64,000 bases of DNA from Flavobacteriales bacterium (GTDB taxonomy: Bacteria; Bacteroidota; Bacteroidia; Flavobacteriales_C; GCA-002722245): positions 1-64,000 of the forward strand of contig CANFBW010000012.1 in NCBI GenBank assembly GCA_947444925.1. The letters run 5' to 3'. The stretch's first letter is position 1, and each line of letters opens with the position of its first letter. A model generated the notes under the pieces. The model made no database searches. It had not been told where the DNA came from and saw only the letters and a list, made by a program, of their open reading frames with translations. Positions 8,401 through 17,800 of this stretch are shown here, in pieces. The position numbers and the translations under genes are program-made.

Positions 8401-10291
8401 TAGCGCCATTGACTTCGCCGTCAACATCATACCAATACTGTCTTCCAGCTTCTCCTTCCGTGATATAGAGAAGGGCGCCAAGATCTCGTAAATTGTCGTC
8501 GTGAATGGTTTCTCCCCAAAGGAAAACGCCAGAGGCAAATTGCATGGCTTCAGATATGGATTCTTGTCCACCTCCATTAGCGCCAGCATGCGAAAATCCT
8601 GCGTAGGGGTCGAAATATTTGAGGTAGGGAAACCAAGGGCGCACGGCGCCATTGCTCCCTGGGTCAGTCATGTCCTTGCTATAATTATTGATGGATCGGA
8701 TCATGGTTTCAACCATTCCTTTGTATTGCGTTACGAAAGTGGCGTCGTAGCGTGCAAGTATGGCTGCCGCCATAATAAAATACCCAACGTGAAAGTGGCC
8801 GTCAACCATTGTTCCTGAAGAACCGAAGCCATTGGGATAGTGTGACATATGGTTGAATAGTGGGCTGTAGGCGAAGTACCTGTTGAAGCCAGTTTCTCCT
8901 GTGGGTGCAGTAAGCCAATCAATGAGGCGACTTTTTAATTCGGCAAGCATTTTATTTTTTGCTGTGAAATCATCAATTTGTTCTGCCAGTTGAATATGTG
9001 TCACGAGATCTCCAAATTGATCTTTGGCATAACCATCTGCTGCAGTGGGCATTGGATTAATTCCTGCAGCAAAATTATCAATAAAGGTTTTGAGTTGCGC
9101 TCTGCTGCCATTGTTCGCCCAACCGAGATTGGGTAATATTCCCTGGTTGTCCATTACTGTGGTGAAGGTGTTGGTGGCGAGCATTTTCATTCTGCCTCGG
9201 GGAGAAAAATATACTAAGTTGGTGTTGGCAGTGCTGCTGGCTTCTGGACTATAGAGCCATTGGTGTCTATACAATACTTGCAGTGTTCCGTTGTTGTTTC
9301 CGCCATAAACATTGCTGGTGGTGGTGGCGAAGCTTGTGGTTAGTTTTGCTTGTGTTTCGTCGTACGAATAAGTGTGGTTGGTGGCGGTGATAAAGTTGAA
9401 GGCGTGTTGCGCAAAAAGCGTGAGCGACGCTAGTGTTTTATCAGGCATCACGGCAACAGATAGGTAGTTGTTGCCATTGGGTATGTCAATGGTGAAGTTG
9501 TTGGATACGGTTCCGCCAACAGCAGGTAATGAGGCGAAAGGGGTGCCGTTAATTAAGCAACCTTTTGGCAAAAATATCGCCATGGTTTGATCGGTTAATG
9601 GGTCGCCTTGTGGACTTGAAGTATACATTAAAGCATCAACGGTACCATCGGAATATTTGGCATTAATTCTCGCTGGTCCTCCAGGGTAGCTAACGGTGAA
9701 ATCAGTGTTGCCTTGTCTTTGCAAAAACAAGTAGGGGCAACCCTTTGATGCTGTGGCGGTCAAAACATCACCATTCCATGCTTGTCTAAATACTGCATGC
9801 CAATCACCATATCCATCTACAGATGTTTCAGTAGCAGCTTGTCCGGTGAATCCAATGCGCATACCGGGGTTCCATGGGCCATTAAGAATGTCATTGGCGC
9901 CACTGGTTTGATTGGCGTTGCTTCTATATAAAAGGTCGTAGCCATAGCTTTTTGCTGTAATGAGCAAGGGATCAGCAGTCATCATTTTTGAATGCTTGTC
10001 ACCTCTGTAGGTTATTTCGCCGTCGGTTCCATCACCTCTATTTACATTCCAAAGGGCGGAAGTCCACCACTGATGTGATTGAAAAGGTCCAACATAATTT
10101 GGGCCTTTGGTAATAAAGCTAGCTCCAGCAATGCCGCCACCAATTTCGTCAAAAGTATTTCCGCCTTGGTAGTCGTCAGGTGGAAGAGTTAAGTTGTAGG
10201 AGCCCAAACCACTTTGAAACACTTCTTGAGCGACAATTGTATTAAAAATAGCCAGTATTAGTAAAAGTGTACTTGTTAATTTGGTTCTCAT
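5411..10291 (-). CDS. Secreted GH81 endo-beta-1,3-glucanase with five Ig-like repeats and T9SS type B tail
   Basis: 1626 residues. Signal peptide 1-21. Residues about 30-790 match family GH81: DGHFHVGYF (497-505) and GGGQESISEA (572-582), where Glu577 and Glu581 correspond to the paired catalytic Glu of GH81. The expected reaction is endo-hydrolysis of beta-1,3-glucan (laminarin, callose, fungal glucan). After the enzyme come two modules of about 90 residues, then five tandem repeats of about 83 residues (about 1052-1467), one more PKD-like module, and the gliding-motility C-terminal domain (NSFTPNDDNKND, EMLIFNRWGEQIF, DVYVYVV). That type B tail usually directs type IX secretion with cell-surface retention. 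The GH16 gene at 25956-28943 offers a second glucanase. Confidence 0.9.
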   Translation of the reverse strand: MRTKLTSTLLLILAIFNTIVAQEVFQSGLGSYNLTLPPDDYQGGNTFDEIGGGIAGASFITKGPNYVGPFQSHQWWTSALWNVNRGDGTDGEITYRGDKHSKMMTADPLLITAKSYGYDLLYRSNANQTSGANDILNGPWNPGMRIGFTGQAATETSVDGYGDWHAVFRQAWNGDVLTATASKGCPYLFLQRQGNTDFTVSYPGGPARINAKYSDGTVDALMYTSSPQGDPLTDQTMAIFLPKGCLINGTPFASLPAVGGTVSNNFTIDIPNGNNYLSVAVMPDKTLASLTLFAQHAFNFITATNHTYSYDETQAKLTTSFATTTSNVYGGNNNGTLQVLYRHQWLYSPEASSTANTNLVYFSPRGRMKMLATNTFTTVMDNQGILPNLGWANNGSRAQLKTFIDNFAAGINPMPTAADGYAKDQFGDLVTHIQLAEQIDDFTAKNKMLAELKSRLIDWLTAPTGETGFNRYFAYSPLFNHMSHYPNGFGSSGTMVDGHFHVGYFIMAAAILARYDATFVTQYKGMVETMIRSINNYSKDMTDPGSNGAVRPWFPYLKYFDPYAGFSHAGANGGGQESISEAMQFASGVFLWGETIHDDNLRDLGALLYITEGEAGRQYWYDVDGEVNGANTSNGNYCTSYAWRHMCRTGDAGGTHDTYFGGNPVAGVWIDYLPWSASTIWSGTNFAGSAANYADLGLNYPNYPIAAGTGSTKPMGGEIVPLQAITDPQGAIAAFNNYRGSCNWSPNGYAFAYHWMHTFDSCGVYVGAAIHANITSYGIFQKDSCDTWYRHYMMYNPPGDPVRTVKFTDGTCWQLPKDTVVTCTLLGPDSTGPVTADKHSICIGESFKLNYHNFKVCDKDTTMEYQVSTDGINWSKLYNVRSGEDSLTVNVTPTSTGKFYYRVVMLNEYLKQPYLICHPGNDTADVSEQDMVTVSSCGCDTVGNIKLSSNRICMGNSISASTSKFIIMTSDTIVDFQQSTNKINWTTIQRVGPSNFHNDNNVNITPSTKGWNYYRTVMINAPDPACVNDTAQLSKIGQVDSVLVDELVIAKAGNDSTICGSNFTLQGNTPTAGTGIWTIAAGSAIFDNITAPKANVSALSIGANTFVWSIINGACPLASASVTITKDNPISPAVAGTAQTLCSNSTLLNATTPISGTGKWTFTSGLAAIADSLDPKTAVSNLSIDTNIFVWTVSKGDCAVSRDSVQIVRDDNPSLAIAGADHNKCGNKDTLAANTPIIGKGKWTVVAGSGIFSDDTAADAKVDGLTLGTNTFEWTISNGTCTDSKSQINITSTSGPSLAVAGNNQQLCLNNSVLDADAASSGTGKWSVTKGAAIISNPFDPKSTVSQLSPDTNTFVWTISKALCTATTSSVNIVIDRKPSMALAGVDHSTCKSTDTMTASTPLIGTGSWTLVSGNANISDVLAPNATISNLSAGSTIVMHWSITNGTCDNDTQSVKITVLTPPEINLGEDTLLCENDKITLNGGSINRSYMWQDQSTSPTFTATQAGNYWVKVSEGKCSTNDTIALSDDCPFIFYLPNSFTPNDDNKNDIFLPKAANIDQYEMLIFNRWGEQIFSSNDLSSGWNGKTAKGNLAQIDVYVYVVNFKFINANGKLQKHNRVGKVSLIR
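5897..7138 (-). repeat. Five tandem ~83-residue Ig/PKD-like repeats within the GH81 protein
   Basis: Coding repeat block. Each unit follows the pattern AGxDxxxC, then a Leu and an Asn/Asp, GTGxW, a short hydrophobic strand, VSxL, TNxFVWxIxxGxC and a closing xVxI strand. Each unit has one Cys near its start and one near its end, compatible with an internal disulfide. The units probably act as a rigid spacer between the glucanase and the surface anchor. Confidence 0.75.
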
Positions 10292-10608
10292 CTAAGTCAT
10301 TAATGTGGCACATTTGTTAAGCGCCGATTATCTAAACTTACCGTTGAGAGTAAAACAACTAAAAAAAACAGAAAGTTACTATTTAAGTTGAAGCTTCGGA
10401 AACATGATTTTGCATTTAGCACACAATTTTCAGCTAACCTCATTACTTTAAATGCTTATGAATATTGATGTGTATTTAATCGTGTATATAATTAATTGCT
10501 GTTAGGTCGCAATAAATAGTACGCTGAAGTCAAATAAAAAAAATAGATACTGTGCAAAAATTAAGTTTATGTGCTTCGAACGCATTGTGTACGTGACGTA
10601 ATTTATTG
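10292..10608. other. AT-rich leader upstream of the GH81 gene (317 nt)
   Basis: Lies between the stop of the thioredoxin-like gene and the start of the GH81 gene, both on the minus strand, so it should hold the GH81 promoter. I found no convincing TTG/TAnnTTTG pair, no stem-loop with a T-run and no small gene. Confidence 0.35.
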
Positions 10609-11601
10609 TTAGCGCATCTCTTTAATGTAATCGGGAAATGTTTTTTCTAGGTATGCTTTCTTTTCAAAGTAACTCAAAAGTGCTGCTAAATGTTTTTCGG
10701 TCAGATATTGTTTGATGGGTGCCAAGACCAATGCGTCTTCGTTAATGATGACCACGCTTGGGAATCCAATTTGATTTTGAAGCAGTCCATAAGCAATTTG
10801 GTGAATGCCTTTTCCGGGTGTAGGATTAATGAAGATATTGTTTTGAAAGCGAATAGTGTCACCCGTTAAAACGTCTATTTCTACGCAGTAGTAGTTGTTT
10901 AAAGCGTTGATGACTTCGGCTGATTCAAAAGAAGATCCACTCATAACGCGATCGCTGACAAAGGCATTGTTTTTCAAATGAACAAAAATCTTTTTTGGAT
11001 TTTTCTTTTGAAAGACTACCGCTTCGTCTAGGGATATCCAATGAATTTTTGTGGAGTCGTTTCTTTTGCCTTCAAAAGCTTTTTTGAAATCGTTGTTGAA
11101 ATCATTGATGTTGCTATTTAGGTGGAGTTGTTCAGCGTGGTAGATCAAAAAAGGAAGGGTTTGATTTACATCTAAATAACCCGGAACTACTAGTGATGGC
11201 TGACTTTCGTTGTTGAGGTAAATGGTGGTGGGGTAGGATAGTTTTTCACCCATTAATACTGTGGCGAGTTCATGTGTAGATCGCGTTGCGTTTGGATTTC
11301 TATTGCGGTAAGTTTTACCTTGAAATAAAATACTGTCTCTACTTTCCGCATTGAATTTAATGGCGTAAAAATTTCTTGAAATGTAGCCGATAATATTTGG
11401 GTCGGCATAGGTAGTGGCATCGAGTCTTTTGCACCAACCGCACCAATCTGTGTATACGTCAATAATGACAGGGCGCTTTTCTTTTTTTTGCAAGACTTCC
11501 ATTTGTTCAAAACTCAGCCAGTTGATCTTGTTTTGTGCAACGCTGTATTTTATTGTTGTTAAGCAGAACAACAGAAGCAGAAGGGGTGTTGTTTTTTTCA
11601 C
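10609..11601 (-). CDS. Exported double thioredoxin-fold protein, second domain lacking CxxC
   Basis: 330 residues with a signal peptide (1-22, SVAQ). The start is a GTG at 11601; no in-frame ATG precedes it and the signal peptide begins there. The first half (about 26-160) is a thioredoxin_7/DUF255-like domain with redox site TDWCGWCKR (Cys54, Cys57) and a cis-Pro loop LSYPTTIY. The second half (about 185-325) repeats the same plan: INWLSFEQ becomes IHWISLDEA and LSYPTTIYLNNE becomes IGFPSVVIINED, but CGWC is replaced by residues without Cys. It probably reduces or isomerises disulfides in the periplasm, perhaps of the Cys-containing secreted modules nearby; the partner is unknown. Confidence 0.82.
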   Translation of the reverse strand: MKKTTPLLLLLFCLTTIKYSVAQNKINWLSFEQMEVLQKKEKRPVIIDVYTDWCGWCKRLDATTYADPNIIGYISRNFYAIKFNAESRDSILFQGKTYRNRNPNATRSTHELATVLMGEKLSYPTTIYLNNESQPSLVVPGYLDVNQTLPFLIYHAEQLHLNSNINDFNNDFKKAFEGKRNDSTKIHWISLDEAVVFQKKNPKKIFVHLKNNAFVSDRVMSGSSFESAEVINALNNYYCVEIDVLTGDTIRFQNNIFINPTPGKGIHQIAYGLLQNQIGFPSVVIINEDALVLAPIKQYLTEKHLAALLSYFEKKAYLEKTFPDYIKEMR

Positions 11602-11692
11602 TTTGAATGTATTGGTATTTAAATGTAAGAAAAAGTTCTAAAATATTGAAGGTTTGATTGCTGCAGGTGATTTACCGTAATTTAAATCTACG

Positions 11693-11710
11693 ATTTAGGC
11701 TTACCTAAAT
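11693..11710. promoter_or_regulatory. Perfect palindrome, candidate Crp/Fnr-type operator of the nirB operon
   Basis: ATTTAGG-CTTA-CCTAAAT: 7-bp perfect arms with a 4-nt spacer. The inner 5-4-5 layout equals that of an FNR box (TTGAT-N4-ATCAA), though the half-site differs. Its centre is about 62 bp before the start point inferred from the adjacent -7 element, a classic class I activator position. Two FNR-type regulators are encoded in the window. Binding is inference. Confidence 0.5.
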
Positions 11711-11726
11711 AAATTATTTAAAATCC

Positions 11727-11757
11727 TTTGTTTTGTATTTAATTAATTATAAATTTG
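11727..11757 (+). promoter_or_regulatory. Predicted Bacteroidota promoter of the nirB operon
   Basis: TTTG (11727-11730), then 19 nt, then TAAATTTG (11750-11757), matching the -33 TTTG / -7 TAnnTTTG consensus with normal spacing. It would give a leader of about 155 nt before nirB. Confidence 0.55.
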
Positions 11758-11918
11758 GATTAATCATAACTGTAATTTATTTGTTTTAAAGTTGTAAAAA
11801 TACAGTTTACAAATATTTAATTTTAAAAACAGGTGTTTAAATATTTTTGTTTTAATAATTAAAATTTAGTGAAGGCAATTGCAAGTTTTGAGACGTTGAA
11901 TTTGATTTATATAGAAAT

Positions 11919-14426
11919 ATGAAAAAAGTTAAAATTGTAGTTATTGGAAATGGAATGGTGGGCTATAAGTTTTGCGAAAAGCTGATGAGCAAAGCGAGTG
12001 CCGATCAATTTGAAGTGGTGGTATTTGGCGAAGAGGTCCGACCAGCCTACGATAGAGTTCATCTTAGTGAATTCTTCGCTGGAAAAACTGCCGATGATCT
12101 TTCGATGGCAGGAGTAGACTGGTACTTAAATCAAGGTATCAAGTTGCATTTGGGTGATCCAGTGCAACAAATTGACCGCAGCAATAAAACAATACATTCT
12201 TACAAAGGTATTACTGAGTCATATGATTATATTGTTTTGGCGACAGGTTCGGCGGCTTTTGTACCAGCCATACCTGGTGTTGAAAAAAATGGTGTTTTCG
12301 TATACCGTACGATTGAAGATTTAGAAATGATTCGCGCGTATGCGCCTCGTGCAAAAAAAGGAGCTGTTATTGGAGGTGGATTATTGGGATTGGAAGCCGC
12401 GAAAGCGATGCTTGACTTGGGTATAACAGACACCCATGTGATTGAGTTTGCACCTCGTTTGATGCCGCGACAAATTGATGAGGTTGGCTCAAAATTGTTG
12501 CAAGGTAAATTAGAGGCTTTAGGTCTTACTATTTTAACCAATACCAATACATTGGAAATCGCAGGTGAAGAGGCTATCACTAAAATGAAATTTGCCAATG
12601 ACACCAGTATTGATGTGGATATGTTGGTGATTTCAGCGGGTATTAAGCCTCGAGATGAAATTGCTAAGCTGTGCGGACTTGAAGTGGGACAACGCGGTGG
12701 AATTCAAGTGAATGAACAATTAGAAACAACTGATCCCTTTATTTTTGCCATTGGAGAATGTGCTTTGTATAAAGGAATGATCTATGGTTTAATTGCTCCA
12801 GGTTATGAAATGGCAGAGGTTGTTGCTGCAAATTTATGTGGAGGCAAAAAAGAGTTTACTGGCTTTGACATGAGTACAAAGTTGAAGTTAATAGGCATTG
12901 ATGTTGCAAGTTTTGGTGATCCATTTTCTCCGGCTTCTGAAGCGCGCGTTATTGTTTATGAAGACACAAACAAAGGAATCTACAAGCGCGTCAATATTTC
13001 TAAAGATGGCAAAGAATTACTGGGTGGGATATTGATTGGTGATGCAGAACAATACAACATGTTGCTGCAAACGTGCAAAAATAAAATTGTGCTAGCAGCG
13101 AATCCTGAAGACTTGATTTTGGGATCACGCGGTGGCGAAAGTGAGGGAGGAGCTGGTGTTACAGGTTTGCCTGATGATGCCATGATTTGTAGTTGCGAAA
13201 GCGTATCGAAAGGAGATATCTGCAATGCAGTGATTGATGGCGCTGAAACAGTGGATAAAATAAAATCTTGTACCAAAGCTGGAACGGGTTGTGGCGGTTG
13301 CGTGCCAATGGTGAAAGACCTAATGGTGCACACCATGAAGGCACAAGGGAAGTATGTGCGCAATGTGGTGTGTGAGCATTTTGCTTACAGCCGACAAGAA
13401 ATTTACGACTTAACGAAAATTGACAAACTGCAAACCTACAATGAGGTTTTAAACAAGCATGGAAAAGGAGATGGTTGCGAAATTTGCAAGCCAGTGGTTT
13501 CTTCTATTCTGGCGAGTTTGTGGAATGGAATGATTCTTCAAAAAGGAAACGATGTTGCGCAAGATTCTAACGATAGATTTTTAGCGAACATTCAAAAAGG
13601 AGGTACCTATTCTGTAGTGCCTCGAATACCAGGTGGTGAAATTACGCCTGATAAATTAATTGTTTTGGGGCAAGTTGCAAAGCAGTATAATTTATATACA
13701 AAGATCACTGGCGGACAACGAATTGATTTGTTTGGTGCGCACGTAAGTGATTTACCTGCGATATGGAAATTATTGGTTGATGCTGGTTTTGAAACCGGAC
13801 AAGCATACGGGAAATCGTTGCGTACTGTAAAAAGTTGCGTGGGTTCAACCTGGTGTCGCTTTGGATTGCACGACAGTGTTAGTTTTGCTATTGAAATAGA
13901 AGAAAGATATAGAGGTTTGAGATCTCCGCACAAATTGAAATCAGGTGTTTCAGGTTGTATTCGCGAATGTGCTGAAGCGCAATCAAAGGACTTTGGAATT
14001 ATTGCTACCGAAAAAGGTTGGAACCTTTATGTGTGTGGCAACGGTGGATCAAAACCGCAACATGCACATTTAATTGCCACAGATATCGACAGTGCGACAC
14101 TCATTAAATATTTGGATCGCTTCCTTGTTTTTTACATCAAAACAGCCGATCCTTTAACGCGAACGGCTACGTGGTTGAATAAAATGGAAGGCGGGATTGA
14201 GTACTTGAAAAACGTGGTGGTGAACGATAGTTTAGGTATCGCTGCTGAGTTGGAAAAAGAAATGCAAGCCTTGGTTGATGCCTATAAATGCGAGTGGAAG
14301 GAAGTGGTAGAGAGTCCTGAACTGCAAAAGAGATTCAATCATTTCGTCAACGCCCCGCAAGAAAATGATCCGAGTATTCAATTCGTTGAAATGCGCGATC
14401 AGAAAAAAGTGGCCGATTGGAAATAG
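11919..14426 (+). CDS. nirB: NAD(P)H-dependent nitrite reductase, large subunit
   Basis: 835 residues, the usual NirB length. It reduces nitrite to ammonium with six electrons from NAD(P)H. Order of domains: FAD/NAD-binding reductase (VVIGNGMVGYKF at the N-terminus; IGGGLLGLEAAKA for NAD(P); AIGECALY); BFD-type [2Fe-2S] domain (CSCESVSKGD at about 424 and CTKAGTGCGGC); sirohaem reductase half-domains; sirohaem/[4Fe-4S] ligands Cys640-x5-Cys646 (SCVGSTWCRFG) and Cys680-x3-Cys684 (SGCIRECAEA). First gene of a long plus-strand operon, 40 nt before nirD. No sirohaem synthase gene is in the window. Assignment is secure. Confidence 0.97.
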   Translation: MKKVKIVVIGNGMVGYKFCEKLMSKASADQFEVVVFGEEVRPAYDRVHLSEFFAGKTADDLSMAGVDWYLNQGIKLHLGDPVQQIDRSNKTIHSYKGITESYDYIVLATGSAAFVPAIPGVEKNGVFVYRTIEDLEMIRAYAPRAKKGAVIGGGLLGLEAAKAMLDLGITDTHVIEFAPRLMPRQIDEVGSKLLQGKLEALGLTILTNTNTLEIAGEEAITKMKFANDTSIDVDMLVISAGIKPRDEIAKLCGLEVGQRGGIQVNEQLETTDPFIFAIGECALYKGMIYGLIAPGYEMAEVVAANLCGGKKEFTGFDMSTKLKLIGIDVASFGDPFSPASEARVIVYEDTNKGIYKRVNISKDGKELLGGILIGDAEQYNMLLQTCKNKIVLAANPEDLILGSRGGESEGGAGVTGLPDDAMICSCESVSKGDICNAVIDGAETVDKIKSCTKAGTGCGGCVPMVKDLMVHTMKAQGKYVRNVVCEHFAYSRQEIYDLTKIDKLQTYNEVLNKHGKGDGCEICKPVVSSILASLWNGMILQKGNDVAQDSNDRFLANIQKGGTYSVVPRIPGGEITPDKLIVLGQVAKQYNLYTKITGGQRIDLFGAHVSDLPAIWKLLVDAGFETGQAYGKSLRTVKSCVGSTWCRFGLHDSVSFAIEIEERYRGLRSPHKLKSGVSGCIRECAEAQSKDFGIIATEKGWNLYVCGNGGSKPQHAHLIATDIDSATLIKYLDRFLVFYIKTADPLTRTATWLNKMEGGIEYLKNVVVNDSLGIAAELEKEMQALVDAYKCEWKEVVESPELQKRFNHFVNAPQENDPSIQFVEMRDQKKVADWK

Positions 14427-14466
14427 CATCGCTTAAAAAAAAGAGTTTCTAACAAAAAGAATAAAT

Positions 14467-14817
14467 ATGTCTGAATTAAAATCTACAAAAGTGAATTGGT
14501 TTTATGCTTGTGAAACCATTGATGTTCCAGAGGATGGCGGTGTTTGCGTAAAGCATGGAACAGATCAAATTGCGCTTTTTAATTTCACACGTCGCGGTGA
14601 GTGGTATGCCACTTCAAATATGTGTCCGCACCGCCAGCAAATGGCGATCAGCAGGGGAATGATAGGCAGTGTTGAAGACGAGCCAAAAGTAGCTTGTCCC
14701 TTTCATAAAAAAACATTTTCATTGAAGTCGGGTGCTTGCTTGAGTGGCGACGATTATCAGCTGAAAACATATCCGGTTAAAATAGAAGATGGAAAAGTGT
14801 ACATAGATGTAAAGTAA
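14467..14817 (+). CDS. nirD: Nitrite reductase small subunit (Rieske-type)
   Basis: 116 residues, the normal NirD size. Single Rieske fold with the C-x-H...C-x2-H pattern: Cys53-Pro-His55 and Cys77-Pro-Phe-His80. Many NirD proteins have lost these ligands; here all four are present, so a [2Fe-2S] Rieske cluster is plausible. Partner of NirB in cytoplasmic nitrite reduction. Only 2 nt separate it from the nitrate reductase gene, indicating tight co-expression. Confidence 0.95.
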   Translation: MSELKSTKVNWFYACETIDVPEDGGVCVKHGTDQIALFNFTRRGEWYATSNMCPHRQQMAISRGMIGSVEDEPKVACPFHKKTFSLKSGACLSGDDYQLKTYPVKIEDGKVYIDVK

Positions 14818-14819
14818 TT

Positions 14820-17800
14820 ATGAGCGAATCTTTTAAAACAACGTGCTGTTATTGTGGAGTAGGATGTGGAATTGTAGTTCATAAAGATCGACAAGGAAAA
14901 ATTTCCGTTGAAGGCGATAAAGACCATCCTGTCAACAAGGGCATGCTTTGTTCAAAAGGAATGAATTTGCATTATACTGTTGCAGATACGAGCGATAGAT
15001 TGTTGCATCCCGAAATGCGTTACAGTAAAAATGCGCCGCGTCAAAGGGTTTCGTGGGATCAAGCATTGGAACGCACCGCGGCTGTTTTTAAAACCATTAT
15101 CGATAAATATGGTCCTGATTCAGTTGCATTTTATGCTTCAGGACAATGCCTCACAGAAGAATATTACGTCATTAATAAATTAATTAAAGGATATATAGGC
15201 AGCAACAATCTGGATACCAATTCAAGGTTGTGCATGAGCAGTGCCGTTGTAGGGTATAAATTGGCTTTGGGTGAAGACAGCGTGCCCTTGAGCTACGATG
15301 ATTTAGAAATTGCCGATTGTATTTTTGTGGCAGGAGCCAATCCTGCTTGGTGTCATCCCATTATTTGGAGAAGAGTGGAGTTGGCGCGAGAGAAAAATCC
15401 GAACTTAAAAATTATAGTCAGTGATCCGCGCAAAACACAAACTTGTGCATATGCTGATGTTCATTTGCAGGTGAATCCGGGAACAGACATTACTTTACAC
15501 CACGCCATTGGAAGATGTTTGATTGAAGATGGAAAAATCGATACTAATTTTATTTTAGATCACGCTGAAGGATTCGACAAGTACAGCGCCACCGTTATGG
15601 AACGCACGCTGGCTGAAGCTGCAGAGATTTGTGGTGTATCGGTAGAAAATATTCGTTTGGCTGCATCTTACATTGGAAATGCCAAAGGATTTATCACCAT
15701 GTGGACGATGGGCTTGAACCAAAGTGTGATTGGTGTAAATAAAAATTTAAGTTTAATCAACCTCAATTTAATTACAGGGCACATTGGAAAACCAGGTTCT
15801 GGTCCGTTTTCATTAACAGGTCAGCCCAATGCGATGGGTGGACGTGAAGTTGGTGGAATGGCGAATTTATTGTCGGCACACCGCAACTTAGCGGATCCTG
15901 CGCACCGTGCTGAAGTAGCTGCTTTTTGGGGTGTTCCAAGCGTTCCTGAAAAACCAGGATACACCGCCACTGAAATGTTTCAGGCCTTGAACGACGGTAA
16001 ATTGAAAGCAGTGTGGATCGTATGCACCAATCCGCTCATCAGTTTACCCGATGTCCGCGTTGCGGAAGAAGGATTGAAAAAAGCCAAGTTTGTTGTCGTG
16101 CAAGATGTCTCCAATAAATTGGAAACTTTAAAATATGCCGACGTTGTTTTTCCGGCTGCAGCATGGACGGAGAAGGAAGGTACTATGACCAATGCAGAAC
16201 GCCGTATTGGTCATTTAGCTAAAATGATAGATGCGCCAGGTGAAGCTTTGCCCGATTCAGAAATCATTTGTCGTTTCGCAAAAAAAATGAAATTTGCTGG
16301 GTTCGATTTTAAAAATGCTGCTGAAATTTACGACGAACATTGCGCTTCTACGGCTGGAACCAATATTGATATTTCAGGATTGAGCTACGACATATTAAAG
16401 GAAAAAAGATCAGTGCAATGGCCTTATCCAAAAGGATCAACCGGGTTTGGAACCGCGCGTTTGTTTACCGATCAACAGTTTTTTACGCCATCAAAAAAAG
16501 CAATCATTCACAGTTTTTCCGATGAAAATCAGTCGGAAGCTTTGAGTGCCGATTTCCCGTTAGTGCTCACCAATGGTCGTATTCGCGATCAATGGCACAC
16601 AATGAGCAAAACTGGAAAAGTAAATAAGTTGAAACAACATATTTCGGAATCGTATGTTGAAATTCATCCTGAAGACGCAGCGGCGAGAGGTGTTGAAGAA
16701 AATACACTGGTAGATGTTGTTACAGTCAGAGGAAAAGTTAGGGTTAAAGCTAAGCTTTCGCTCGACATCAAAAGAGGCGTCGTGTTTATGCCAATGCATT
16801 GGGGGAAAGTGTTGACTAGCGATTTGAATCGCGTGAACAATCTCACCAATAATTTAGTGGATTCTCGATCAAAAGAACCCGATTTTAAATTCTCGGCTTC
16901 TCAAGTGTCGGTGTATAAAAAACACAAACAAAAAGTTATTGTAATTGGCGCTGGTGCCGGATCATACGGCTTTGTGAAATCGTATAGAGAATTAAATAAA
17001 GAAGATGAAATAGTAATTTTCAGCAAAGAAAATTTCCCTTTTTACAACCGGGTGATGTTGCCCGATTACATCAGTGGTGCTCAAAAATGGGAACAGTTGG
17101 TGAAGATGAACGATGACGAAGAGAAATCACACAACATTACTTTACACCGTGGTGTTGGTGTTGACACCATTGATCGTCAAATGAAAACCGTTACCGATAG
17201 TAAAGGTGATGTTCATCATTATGATGTTTTGCTGATGGCTACAGGCAGTAGAGCTGCGCTCTTAAGAGATATTCCGCCGATGAAAGGAATTTTTTCGATG
17301 CGCAGTAAAGTAGATGCCGATGATTTTAAAAATCATGTTGATCCTGCCAAAGGAACTGTGGTGATATTGGGTGGTGGTTTATTGGGAATTGAGTTGGCAG
17401 CATCTCTGCGAGAAGTAGGAGTTGAGGTGACGATAGTACAACGTATTTCGCGCTTGATGGATAGACAGTTGGATGCAATGGGCAGTCAATTGTTGTTTGA
17501 AGAGTTGCGCGACAAAGGCGTTGATTTTTATTTTAACGATGAAATTAGTAGATTCTTAGGTAGTGAAACGATAGAGGGTATTGATTTGAAGAGCGGTTTA
17601 ACTGTTCGCTGTCAAGCCATCGTCATCGCCATTGGTACTGTTCCAAATGTAGAAATTGCGAGAGCGGCAGGTATTGACGTTAAGCGAGGGGTAGTGGTAG
17701 ATGAGTATTTGAAAACTTCGGATCCTAATATTTTTGCCATCGGTGAAATCGCCGAATTTAAAGGTTTCTTGTATGGCATTACAGCCGCTGCTGAGCAACA

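Larger units (their letters stand above)
11602..11918. other. Divergent regulatory region upstream of nirB (317 nt)
   Basis: Between the minus-strand thioredoxin gene and the start of the nitrate operon. It contains the likely nirB promoter and a palindrome, listed separately. Downstream of the promoter about 155 nt of very AT-rich untranslated leader precede the nirB ATG; I see no strong stem-loop or riboswitch in that leader. Confidence 0.6.
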
